A stretch of 64,000 nt of DNA from Chloroflexota bacterium (GTDB taxonomy: Bacteria; Chloroflexota; Dehalococcoidia; Tepidiformales; Tepidiformaceae). Where the stretch lies: the NCBI GenBank assembly GCA_026710655.1, contig JAPOQN010000035.1, positions 1 to 64,000 on the forward strand. Reading direction: 5' to 3'. The notes beneath the pieces were generated by a model that worked only from the letters and a program-made list of their open reading frames with translations, did not search any database and was not told the origin of the DNA. Position numbers and translations under genes: made by a program. Shown here piece after piece: positions 1 to 7,002 of this stretch; within the stretch, counting starts at the first letter, position 1, and every line of letters starts with the position of its first letter.

Positions 1-138
1 CGAGGTCGAACGCTTCTTCCGTCGACTCAAGCGCTTCCGGCGTATCGCCACCCGCTACGACAAGCTGGACTGTGTCTTCCTCGCCTTCATCCACCTCGCC
101 CTCATCTACGACGCCCTCCAGCTAACGTGAACAGGCCC
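1..138 (+). mobile_element. Right end of an IS5-like insertion sequence (partial)
   Basis: The left edge of the window carries the 3' end of a transposase gene followed by the short sequence TGAACAGGCCC, which resembles an IS5-type terminal inverted repeat. The next bases are TAG, which read on the minus strand as CTA and form the stop of the neighbouring protease gene. The other end lies outside the window, so the inverted repeat and target duplication cannot be checked. Confidence 0.55.
2..130 (+). CDS. IS5-like DDE transposase, C-terminal end (partial)
   Basis: This open frame enters from the left edge and stops at TGA 128-130. The 42 visible residues contain ERFFRRLKRFRRIATRYDKL followed by a hydrophobic helix. 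This matches the C-terminal part of IS5-family DDE transposases, where the last catalytic glutamate sits in an E-R-x-F/W-x-x-L-K/G-R-F-R-R context. The glutamate at visible residue 3 probably corresponds to that catalytic residue. Only the tail is present, so integrity of the transposase cannot be judged. The gene ends about 8 bases before the stop codon of the convergent M50 protease gene. Confidence 0.7.
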   Translation, partial: EVERFFRRLKRFRRIATRYDKLDCVFLAFIHLALIYDALQLT

Positions 139-1328
139 TAGCGCGAGTCGGGGCCGTCGCTGCCGCTCGTGCGGATGGGCGGAGGCTCGGCCTCGTTGTC
201 GGTCTTGTCCCCCTCGCCGACCTCCTCCGCGATCTGGAGGCGATCGAGGAACTCCCGGCGCGTGATGATCCCGATCATCCGGCCTTCGTCGATGACGGGG
301 ACCTGGTTGAGCCGTCGCTGCGCGAGCAGGGGCGTCACATCCATGGCGGGAGCGTCCGCCGCGATCGTTACGACATCCGCGCGTGGGGTCATGATGCGCT
401 GGGCGGGGGTCGAAGCCCACTGCTCTCGGGGTACGCGCGCCAGGTCGCTCACGGTCAGGATGCCGGCCACGTGGTCACCGTTGGCCACGACCACCGCGCG
501 CTCGCCCTGGCCGATCATGTGCTCATCGACGACCCCCTGGATGGAGGCGCCGGGCGTCACTTTCACGAACGTGCGGTGCATCAGGTCGCGTGCGGTGAGG
601 CGAGTAAGCGCCGTGTCCACGCGGAGGCTGTTCGCTTCTCCGCGGGCGGCGCCCAGCAGGAACCAGCCGATCATGATCGCCCAGATGCCCGGCGCCCACT
701 GCTGCATGAAGAGGAAGACGGCTCCCGTCGCGATTACGCCCCAGCCGAACAGCTCGCCCGTGCCCGCCGCGATGCGCGTCGCCTTGCGGAAACTCTGCGT
801 GCGTTTCCAGGCGATGGAGCGAAGCACGCGCCCGCCGTCGAGGGGGAAGCCGGGCAGGATGTTGAACACGGCGAGGATGACGTTCACGAACGCGAGGTAT
901 TCGAACATCGCACCGAACGGCTCGTTCGACCCGCCCGCCAGGCGCGACACCCCGAAGATGGCGACGGCGATGGCGAGGCTCGCGGCCGGTCCCGCCGCTG
1001 CGATCACGAACTCCTCTCCCGCCGACCGCGGCTGCCGCGCGAGGTGCGAGACGCCCCCGAAAATGAAGAGCGTGATGCGTGGTACCGGCAGACCCCGCCG
1101 GATGGCCACGACCGCGTGCGCCAGCTCGTGGATGAGCACGGTGACAAACACGAGAATCGCCGCCGCCGCGCCCAGCAACCAGTAGGTGGCCACGCTTCCC
1201 TCGTACCGGTTGGGGAAGAACCCGACCGCCAGCAGGTACGTCACGATGCCCACGATCAGGAACCACGAAGGATGTACTTCGATGGCGATGCCGCCGATGG
1301 AGGCGATTCGAATGCCGCGTGTGGGCAT
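138..1328 (-). CDS. Site-2 protease (M50) with two CBS domains
   Basis: Membrane zinc metalloprotease of 396 residues, of the SpoIVFB/S2P type that cuts within transmembrane segments. It has several hydrophobic helices. The zinc motif HELAH is at residues 67-71 and the second motif NILPGFPLDGG at 156-166. A pair of CBS domains follows (roughly 246-300 and 308-365), with a hydrophilic tail after them. CBS domains in this family usually bind adenosine nucleotides and regulate the protease. The chosen ATG sits 6 nt after a TACGGT hexamer; a start 12 codons upstream is possible. The stop codon lies at the junction with the IS5-like end, so the native C-terminus may have been altered by the insertion. 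Substrate unknown. Confidence 0.9.
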   Translation of the reverse strand: MPTRGIRIASIGGIAIEVHPSWFLIVGIVTYLLAVGFFPNRYEGSVATYWLLGAAAAILVFVTVLIHELAHAVVAIRRGLPVPRITLFIFGGVSHLARQPRSAGEEFVIAAAGPAASLAIAVAIFGVSRLAGGSNEPFGAMFEYLAFVNVILAVFNILPGFPLDGGRVLRSIAWKRTQSFRKATRIAAGTGELFGWGVIATGAVFLFMQQWAPGIWAIMIGWFLLGAARGEANSLRVDTALTRLTARDLMHRTFVKVTPGASIQGVVDEHMIGQGERAVVVANGDHVAGILTVSDLARVPREQWASTPAQRIMTPRADVVTIAADAPAMDVTPLLAQRRLNQVPVIDEGRMIGIITRREFLDRLQIAEEVGEGDKTDNEAEPPPIRTSGSDGPDSR

Positions 1329-1334
1329 GCCTCT

Positions 1335-1340
1335 ACCGTA
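1335..1340 (-). promoter_or_regulatory. Putative -10 element of the M50 protease gene
   Basis: TACGGT (minus strand) lies 6 nt before the ATG at 1328, so a transcript would start at or next to the start codon. No clear -35 hexamer is seen. Confidence 0.45.
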
Positions 1341-1409
1341 GGGCACCCAGACAGGCGGCGCCATGACGCCGCGCGCCGACCGCGCTTGCCGCAGCGCCCC
1401 GTGGGCCGG

Positions 1410-1415
1410 TAGCGT
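1410..1415 (+). promoter_or_regulatory. Putative -10 element of lutA
   Basis: TAGCGT lies 6 nt before the ATG at 1422, the same near-leaderless spacing seen at many other genes in this window. It is a weak match on its own. Confidence 0.35.
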
Positions 1416-1421
1416 GAGCGA

Positions 1422-2141
1422 ATGGCCAAGCTCGCACTCTTCGTGCCCTGCTATATGGCGGCGCTGCGCCCCGACGACGGGGGCCACGCGCGACGCGTGC
1501 TTGAGCGCCTCGGCGACGAGGTCGAGACCATCGTGGGGCCGTGCTGTGGCCAGCCCGCTTTCAACAGCGGCTACCGCGCGGAGGCGAAGAGCGTCGGACG
1601 CGTGCTCCTGCGCGCCGCGCGCCGGCACGAGACGATCGTCACTCCCTCGGGCTCCTGCGCGAGCATGGTGAAGCACTACCTGGCCGGTCTCTGGGCCGGT
1701 CCCCGCGGCGCCAGCATCGAGCGCATGGCCCACCGCTTCGTCGAGTTCGGCGCCTACGTGGCCGCCCACCCGAACGTGGCCGCCCTCCCCCTGCGCCTCG
1801 CCGGAGCCGTGACCTACCACGACTCCTGCCACGGCCGCCGCGAGCTGGGCCTGACCGAGGGGGCGGTCGGACTGCTCGAACAGATCGAGGGGCTGGACCT
1901 GCGCCGCCTCGCCTACGAGGACGAGTGCTGCGGCTTCGGCGGCGCCTTCACCGTGAAGGAGCCCGAGGTGTCCGTCGCCATGGCGCGCTCCAAGCTGGCC
2001 GATGTCGCCTCGCGGGGCGTGCGCGTGCTCGTTTCCGGCGACCTCTCCTGCCTCGCCCACCTGGAAGCGACGGCCCGCGCCGACGATCAGCCGCTCGAGA
2101 CCTGGACGCTCGCCGAGCTCCTCGACAGGGCGCTGGCGTGA
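1422..2141 (+). CDS. lutA: LutA-like (Fe-S)-binding oxidoreductase, CCG domain
   Basis: 239-residue cysteine-rich protein of the LutA/YkgE family, one part of the LutABC system that oxidises L-lactate to pyruvate. Two CCG motifs are visible, GPCCGQPAF near residue 40 and DECCGFGGAF near 167, each with an upstream single cysteine (VPCY, DSCH). They are expected to bind an iron-sulfur cluster. The full family length is present. The stop codon overlaps the GTG start of the LutB-LutC fusion (GTGA), so the two are translationally coupled and should work together. No lactate permease or regulator lies beside them. Confidence 0.88.
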   Translation: MAKLALFVPCYMAALRPDDGGHARRVLERLGDEVETIVGPCCGQPAFNSGYRAEAKSVGRVLLRAARRHETIVTPSGSCASMVKHYLAGLWAGPRGASIERMAHRFVEFGAYVAAHPNVAALPLRLAGAVTYHDSCHGRRELGLTEGAVGLLEQIEGLDLRRLAYEDECCGFGGAFTVKEPEVSVAMARSKLADVASRGVRVLVSGDLSCLAHLEATARADDQPLETWTLAELLDRALA

Positions 2142-3880
2142 GCGGCTTCCGCGCGCGTGCGCGAGCCGAGATTGCCGCGGGACCGCCCGCCGCCACCCTC
2201 TCCCCCATCCTGCGCAAGCTGGTCGCCGATACCCGCGCGCAGCTCGGCACGGCCAGCCCCTCCGACGCCCGTGCCCGCGCCCAGGAGGCGCGCGCCTACG
2301 CCGTCGACCACATGGATGAGCTGCACGACCAGCTGCGTGAGTCGTGCGCCCGCAACGGCACCGGCTATCACCGCGCCGCCACCGCCGAGGAGGCGGTCGC
2401 GATCGTTTCGAGGCTCCTCGGCGATGCCCGCCGCATCGCCAAATCGAAGTCGATGGTCGCGGAGGAGGTGGGGCTGACCGGCTCCCTGCGCCTCCAGGGC
2501 CGCGAGGTGCTGGAGACCGACATCGGCGAGTACATCGTCGATATCGAGGGTCGCGGCCCCAGCCACATCACCGCCCCCGCCCTCCATCTGAATCGGGCCC
2601 GCATCCGCGAGCTGCTCGCCGGCGCCGGCGCCGACGTTCCCGACGACGACCCCGTGCGCCTCTCGCGAACTGTCCGCGACGTGGTCGCCGAGTTCTTCGC
2701 CGATGTGGATGCGGGCATCACCGGCGCCAACGCCGTCATCGCCAGCAGCGGCCGCATCGTCATCGTCGAGAACGAGGGCAACGTGTCCCTCGGGGTCAGC
2801 CGTCCCGATGTCCACATCGCCATCACGGGCATGGAGAAGGTGGTCGCAGACGAAGAAGCGGCGCTGGCCGTCCTGCAGGTGCTCGCGCCCAGCGCCACGG
2901 CTCAGCCCCTGACCGCCTACACCCACTTCCTCGGCGGCCCGGAGGAGGGGAAGGAACGTCACCTCGTCATCGTCGACAACGGCCGCTCCGAGATCCTCGC
3001 CGACGAGCGCTACCGCGACGTCCTCCGCTGCATCCGCTGCGGCGCTTGCATGAACGCCTGCCCCGTCTACACGGCGGCGGGCGGCCTCTCCTACGGTTCG
3101 CCCTATATGGGACCGATCGGGGCCGTCGTCTCGCCCCTCCTCTGGCGCGATGGGCGCCACGACGACCTCCCTTCCGCCTCCAGCCTCTGCGGGCGCTGCA
3201 CCGAGGTCTGCCCCGTGGGCATCCCCCTGCACCGCATGCTGCTCGACCTGCGCGCCGGCGACACCGGTAACGGCGGCTCCGCCATCGAGCGCCTTGGCTG
3301 GAAGTCGTGGGTGGCCGCCTTCGCGGGCCCGCAGGGGCGGGCCGCGAGCTGGCTCGCGCGGCTGGGCCTGCGCGCCGGCGGCAACCTCCCCGGGCTGCCC
3401 GGCTCCGAACGGTCCCTGCCGGCGGCGACGCCCACCCGAGACCCGGCCATGCTCATCCCGCTCGACTCGATCGAACCGGAACCCGCACCGGAGCCCCCGG
3501 CCGCGACGCTGCCCGCCGATGTGGTCGCGTTCTTCCGCGAGCGCGCCGCCATAGTCGGCGCCATCGTGACGGACGACGCCGGCTCCGAGGACGGCGACCG
3601 CCGCGTCCGCGCCACCGCCGCCGTCGCGTCCACGGGAAGCGTGCTGCTGACCGGCGAGGACGCCTCGCGAGCCGCCCTCATGGACGCCCGCCGCATCGTC
3701 GTCGAGGTGGACGAGGATGCGATCGTGCGCTTCCCGCAGGACCTTGCGCCGTCACTCGCCGCCGGCGGCGACCCCCTCATCCTCACCGGCGCCAGCCGCA
3801 CCGCCGATATCGAGAAGCGCATCGTGCGCGGCATCCACGGGCCGGAGGCGCTGGTGGTCGTGGTGGGAGGCGGCGCCTGA
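2138..3880 (+). CDS. lutB: LutB-LutC fusion, iron-sulfur lactate utilisation protein
   Basis: 580 residues. Residues 1 to about 400 match LutB: an N-terminal LUD-type domain and two cluster motifs, CIRCGACMNACPVY near 298 and CGRCTEVCPVGIP near 351. A proline/alanine-rich linker follows (about 420-450). The last 130 residues resemble LutC, ending with a recognisable SRTADIEKRIVRGIHGPEAL segment. LutB and LutC are normally separate proteins of about 470 and 240 residues, so the LutC part is fused and shortened. The GTG start overlaps the lutA stop and keeps the LutB N-terminus. Role inferred: electron transfer during oxidation of L-lactate or a similar hydroxyacid, in complex with LutA. Confidence 0.85.
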   Translation: MSGFRARARAEIAAGPPAATLSPILRKLVADTRAQLGTASPSDARARAQEARAYAVDHMDELHDQLRESCARNGTGYHRAATAEEAVAIVSRLLGDARRIAKSKSMVAEEVGLTGSLRLQGREVLETDIGEYIVDIEGRGPSHITAPALHLNRARIRELLAGAGADVPDDDPVRLSRTVRDVVAEFFADVDAGITGANAVIASSGRIVIVENEGNVSLGVSRPDVHIAITGMEKVVADEEAALAVLQVLAPSATAQPLTAYTHFLGGPEEGKERHLVIVDNGRSEILADERYRDVLRCIRCGACMNACPVYTAAGGLSYGSPYMGPIGAVVSPLLWRDGRHDDLPSASSLCGRCTEVCPVGIPLHRMLLDLRAGDTGNGGSAIERLGWKSWVAAFAGPQGRAASWLARLGLRAGGNLPGLPGSERSLPAATPTRDPAMLIPLDSIEPEPAPEPPAATLPADVVAFFRERAAIVGAIVTDDAGSEDGDRRVRATAAVASTGSVLLTGEDASRAALMDARRIVVEVDEDAIVRFPQDLAPSLAAGGDPLILTGASRTADIEKRIVRGIHGPEALVVVVGGGA

Positions 3881-3960
3881 AGGCGCCGTTGGTGGCGGCT
3901 CGCCACGCCACGCTTCACACTGGCGCCTCACCTCACACGAAACGAGCCAGGAGGCACGTT

Positions 3961-4476
3961 ATGGACCAGCGGGAGCTGCTTCGCAGCCAGTACGGATTCG
4001 CGCAGGACAACCTGGAGGCCACCATCGGGCGCTGCTCCCCGGAGCTGCTGACCAAGACCATCGAGGGCTCTATCACGAATCCCATTGGAGCCACCTATGC
4101 CCACACGGTCATTACCCAGGACCTCGTGCTGGTGCGCGGCCTCATGGGACGCCAGCCCGTCTACCACGAGAGCGGCATCGGCGAGCGGGTCGGCTTTGAA
4201 CTGCCCGAGAGCCCCGTTATCTCCCAGGACTACACGAACAGCCTCAGCTTCGAGTTCGAGCCGCTGCGGGAGTACGCCGCCGCCGTGCGCGCGACCGTCG
4301 ACGGCTACCTTGAGTCGGCGGACGAGGACGACCTCCAGTCCGAGATCCCCTTCGGCCCCACGCCACAGCCGAAGCTCTGGGTGTTCGGCACGCTCGGCGT
4401 CTGGCACGTTGCCTCGCACCAGGGCGAGATTGCGGCCCTGATGGGGCTCGAGGGCGTTCAGGGTCAGACGCTCTAG
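3961..4476 (+). CDS. DinB-like four-helix bundle protein
   Basis: 171-residue protein of the DinB/YfiT-like superfamily, metal-binding helical bundles often acting as thiol-dependent transferases or of unknown function. The usual histidine triad is suggested by a histidine in YAHTVIT near residue 45 and by HVASHQGEI near 144-152. The start is fixed by a strong Shine-Dalgarno (AGGAGG) 7 nt upstream. It follows lutBC by 80 nt and converges with the AlkB gene, the two stop codons overlapping by 4 nt. Biochemical role unknown. Confidence 0.8.
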   Translation: MDQRELLRSQYGFAQDNLEATIGRCSPELLTKTIEGSITNPIGATYAHTVITQDLVLVRGLMGRQPVYHESGIGERVGFELPESPVISQDYTNSLSFEFEPLREYAAAVRATVDGYLESADEDDLQSEIPFGPTPQPKLWVFGTLGVWHVASHQGEIAALMGLEGVQGQTL

Positions 4477-5096
4477 AAGCGGACGAAGTCAGCGCTGCTC
4501 CGGAACATCACGCTGATGCGTGGCCCCGCCTGCTGCGCCTTCGGCACGCAGTGCTCCCAGTGCAGCTGGCAGGCGCCGCCCATCACCAGCAGGTCGCCCC
4601 ACCCCGCCGAGAACGTGACCGCCGGCCCGCCCCCGTGCGGCCGTACGAGGAAGCGCCGCGACTCCCCCAGTGAGAGCGTCGCCACCAGCGCCTGCCCCCG
4701 CCGCTCACGCCGCGCCTTGTCCCGGTGCCAGGCGACGCTGTCCTGCCCGTCGCGGTAGAGCGCCAGCGCCACCAGGTCGAAGGTCGCGCCGTAGCGCTCA
4801 CTGAGCGCGTCCGCGATCTCGCGGATGACCGGGTGGCCGGGGCCGTCACGCGGGATGGAGGCGGTCAGGCGGGGCACGTCGACCATGCGGTCGTACATGA
4901 GGCGCCTGTGGCCGTGCCAGCGCGTGTCGTCGCGCAGGGCGTCGAAGACGGTCCGGTGCCCGGCGAGGAATCCCTGCGCCTGGTCGATCCAGGACTCGTA
5001 CCCGAGCTCCCGGCGCTGCATCCCCGCGAACGACGGATCGAACGAAGGCCCCTCGTTCCCGAGGAGCGTGGGCTGAAGGACGGGGTGACCGGACAT
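4473..5096 (-). CDS. AlkB-like 2-oxoglutarate/Fe(II) dioxygenase
   Basis: 207 residues, matching the AlkB family that oxidatively removes alkyl groups from DNA or RNA bases. The iron ligands H124 and D126 (WHRDK) and H182 (WEHCVPK) are visible. So are the 2-oxoglutarate and substrate arginines R193 and R199 in GPRISVMFR. The length fits bacterial AlkB/ALKBH2-like proteins. The ATG lies 6 nt after TACGGT. The gene is divergent from the phosphoesterase and convergent with dinB-like. A repair role is inferred from the family; substrate preference cannot be read from sequence. Confidence 0.9.
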   Translation of the reverse strand: MSGHPVLQPTLLGNEGPSFDPSFAGMQRRELGYESWIDQAQGFLAGHRTVFDALRDDTRWHGHRRLMYDRMVDVPRLTASIPRDGPGHPVIREIADALSERYGATFDLVALALYRDGQDSVAWHRDKARRERRGQALVATLSLGESRRFLVRPHGGGPAVTFSAGWGDLLVMGGACQLHWEHCVPKAQQAGPRISVMFRSSADFVRF

Positions 5097-5102
5097 GCTT
5101 CC

Positions 5103-5108
5103 ACCGTA
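5103..5108 (-). promoter_or_regulatory. Putative -10 element of the AlkB-like gene
   Basis: TACGGT on the minus strand lies 6 nt before the ATG at 5096. The same hexamer at the same distance precedes the M50 protease gene. Confidence 0.45.
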
Positions 5109-5159
5109 TCAGAACGTACGTTCGTATTCAACCAAGAACCCTCATCCCGGCCCTCGCGG

Positions 5160-5165
5160 TAGACT
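5160..5165 (+). promoter_or_regulatory. Putative -10 element of the phosphoesterase gene
   Basis: TAGACT lies exactly 6 nt before the ATG at 5172, and no Shine-Dalgarno fits between them. This is one of the clearest leaderless arrangements in the window. Confidence 0.5.
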
Positions 5166-5171
5166 CCCCCG

Positions 5172-5756
5172 ATGCGCATCGGCCTCATCTCGGACACGCA
5201 CATCCCCGAGTCGCGGGCGGTGCTGTGGCCGCAGGCCTTCGACGCGTTCCGGGGCGTCGACGCCATCCTCCACGCGGGCGACATCCACGAGGTCTGGCTG
5301 CTCGACGAATTGGCGGAAGTCGCGCCCCTCTGGGCCGCTCGCGGCAACGGCGAGGACGGCTCCGGCGGGCGGCCCGTGCAGCCCGAGCACCCCCTCCTCC
5401 AGGAGGCGTGGGCGCTCGAGTTCGAGGGCGTCTCCGTCGGCGTCGTGCACGACATGCCCGTCCCCGAGATGCCGCCCCACCTCACCGTCGAGCGCGCCAT
5501 GGAGCGCTATTTCGGCCGCACCGACCTCGACGTGGTCGTCTACGGCCACTCGCACGTGGAAGCGGTCGACCAGGTTGGCGATGTCCTCTGCGTGAACCCC
5601 GGCTCCCCCACCTACCCCCACAACCTCGAAACGCAGCTCGGCACGATCGGCTTCCTCGACATCGAGGAGGGCCGCGCCGAAGCCACCATCTGGCAGCTCA
5701 CCGAGACCGGCATCGAGCCCTTCGACTGGACCCGCTGGCGGAGACCAAAGAAGTAG
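5172..5756 (+). CDS. YfcE/MJ0936-type metallophosphoesterase
   Basis: 194-residue calcineurin-like phosphoesterase. Metal-binding motifs appear in family order: DTH near residue 8, a GD in HAGDIHE near 38, GNGE near 58 (usually GNCD) and GHSH near 123, with a conserved NPGS near 142. The family hydrolyses phosphodiester or phosphomonoester bonds using two metal ions. The last position of the GNCD motif is E rather than D, a mild deviation. Expressed alone from a leaderless-type promoter; the physiological substrate is unknown. Confidence 0.88.
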   Translation: MRIGLISDTHIPESRAVLWPQAFDAFRGVDAILHAGDIHEVWLLDELAEVAPLWAARGNGEDGSGGRPVQPEHPLLQEAWALEFEGVSVGVVHDMPVPEMPPHLTVERAMERYFGRTDLDVVVYGHSHVEAVDQVGDVLCVNPGSPTYPHNLETQLGTIGFLDIEEGRAEATIWQLTETGIEPFDWTRWRRPKK

Positions 5757-5780
5757 CGTCGCGTGGCATTCGCGATGCGC

Positions 5781-5840
5781 TATACTCCCAGCGGAACTCT
5801 CACCATCTAAGGGTTGGCAGCCAATTGGCAGAATTGGCAG
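5781..5840 (+). promoter_or_regulatory. Upstream region of the DUF454 gene with three TTGGCAG repeats
   Basis: The 128 nt gap contains a TATACT hexamer at 5781-5786. It is followed by three direct copies of TTGGCAG at 5814-5820, 5825-5831 and 5834-5840, the middle one inside a CCAATTGG palindrome. The arrangement could be an operator or coincidental short repeats. No RNA gene is recognised. Confidence 0.35.
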
Positions 5841-5884
5841 GTTCTTCAGAGGCCGTTCGGCCCCCTATCGCGACCTCCGCCCCG

Positions 5885-6250
5885 ATGCGCGCCCTCTTCA
5901 TCGGGCTCGGGACGCTGTTGGTCGCCATCGGCGCGCTGGGCGTCGTCATGCCCCTGCTGCCGCACACGATCTTCTTCCTGCTGGCCGCCGCCTGCTACGC
6001 GCGCGGCTCCGAGCGCGCCCATACCTGGCTCATGACGAACCGCCTCTTCGGGCGCTACCTGCGCAACTACAGCGAGCACCGCGGCGCGACGCCCGGCACC
6101 AAGGCCGTGACCATCGTCATGCTCTGGGTCGGGCTCGCCGTGTCCGCCTGGCTGCTCGCGCCCTCACCCGTATGGCTCAACGCCATCCTCGCCGCCGTCG
6201 GCGTGGGCGTCACGACCTACGTCCTGTGGCTGCGCACCCTGCGCGACTGA
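5885..6250 (+). CDS. DUF454 (YbaN-like) small inner membrane protein
   Basis: 121 residues with an N-terminal hydrophobic segment (MRALFIGLGTLLVAIGALG) and two further helices near the C-terminus. The conserved family core LPHTIFFLLAAACYARGS corresponds to the LPTTPFLLLAAFCFARSS region of YbaN. The C-terminal pair of helices (about 80-115) is also typical. The function of DUF454 is not established. The ATG was chosen because it begins exactly at the conserved first helix; upstream in-frame sequence lacks family similarity. Confidence 0.82.
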   Translation: MRALFIGLGTLLVAIGALGVVMPLLPHTIFFLLAAACYARGSERAHTWLMTNRLFGRYLRNYSEHRGATPGTKAVTIVMLWVGLAVSAWLLAPSPVWLNAILAAVGVGVTTYVLWLRTLRD

Positions 6251-6275
6251 CCAGGATTCCGCCCCGTTCGACCTG

Positions 6276-6707
6276 TCAGGAGCCGGATTCGGCAACCCGG
6301 GTGGCGTTTACGTCGAGCCGCCAGCCGATGGCGCTGAGGGCCGCGTCCATCTGATCCAGCCGCGAGTGGTGCTCCACATCGAGCACGCGGTCGACCTGCG
6401 GCAGGTGCCAGCCCAGCCGGCGAGCCAATTCGGCCTTGCCAATGCCCTGCTCCCGCATCCCCTGGTACAGCAACACCTTGACCGAGGTCAGGGAAGGAAG
6501 CGTCGCGAAAACCTTGCCCTTCGAAGGCTTGGGGACTTCATCGCGAGCGTGGATGCGCGCGGCGATCGCCTCCTCGAGGGCGTCCACGGCCCGGGCCACG
6601 GCTTCCTCGCGATCCTCACCGAATGTGGTCAACTCGGGAAAGTCAGGTGACGTGACAAGCACAGCGCCGTCGTCATCCTCAAGCGCGATCGGGTAGACGA
6701 GCATCAC
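6276..6707 (-). CDS. hicB: HicB-like antitoxin with C-terminal HTH
   Basis: 143-residue antitoxin of the HicB family, expected to bind and inhibit HicA and repress the operon. The N-terminal part carries the partial RNase-H-like fold (YPIALEDDDGAVLVTSPDFP, then an acidic helix near 40-55). The C-terminal part has a Cro/XRE-like helix-turn-helix around IGKAELARRLGWHLPQVDRVL. The GTG start overlaps the hicA stop (GTGA); an ATG follows as the next codon. The gene order hicA-hicB and the fused DNA-binding domain are standard for the family. Confidence 0.9.
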   Translation of the reverse strand: MMLVYPIALEDDDGAVLVTSPDFPELTTFGEDREEAVARAVDALEEAIAARIHARDEVPKPSKGKVFATLPSLTSVKVLLYQGMREQGIGKAELARRLGWHLPQVDRVLDVEHHSRLDQMDAALSAIGWRLDVNATRVAESGS

Positions 6708-6892
6708 TTCAACCCCAGGTCCTTCTTTATCTTGGCGACGAGCCCGCGCCCTAACTCCTTGCGTCCTCCGTGCATCGGCAACTGGCTGGTGCGGTTGCCG
6801 CGCCGGACGGTGAGATGTCCGCTACCACCCTTGTGGGTCTCGAAAGTGCAGCCTTGCTTCCGCAGCCAGCGGCGCAACTCACCTGCGTTCAC
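6704..6892 (-). CDS. hicA: HicA-like mRNA interferase toxin
   Basis: 62-residue dsRNA-binding-fold toxin. The catalytic histidine lies in KGGSGHLTV, followed by the LPMHGGRKELGRG segment that is characteristic of HicA. The GTG at 6892 is preferred over one two codons upstream: it gives the family-like N-terminus MNAGELRRWLRKQGC and lies 8 nt after the TAGGAT -10 box. Its stop overlaps the hicB start. Free HicA cleaves mRNA and halts growth until HicB neutralises it; this is family knowledge, not shown here. Confidence 0.9.
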   Translation of the reverse strand: MNAGELRRWLRKQGCTFETHKGGSGHLTVRRGNRTSQLPMHGGRKELGRGLVAKIKKDLGLK

Positions 6893-6900
6893 CCGCACCC

Positions 6901-6929
6901 ATCCTACACAACAGAAGTGTTGACCTCAA
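6901..6929 (-). promoter_or_regulatory. hicAB promoter, TTGAGG-17-TAGGAT
   Basis: On the minus strand TTGAGG (6924-6929) and TAGGAT (6901-6906) are separated by exactly 17 nt. This is the best -35/-10 pair seen in the window. The transcript would begin at about the GTG of hicA, giving a leaderless mRNA. HicB is expected to bind here. Confidence 0.65.
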
Positions 6930-7002
6930 ATGGCGCAAAGAGTCCGTCTGCGTCTTCCTCGTCGAACCCTGCGCGACTAGCCTTCCAGGCGCGCGACCCT
7001 CG

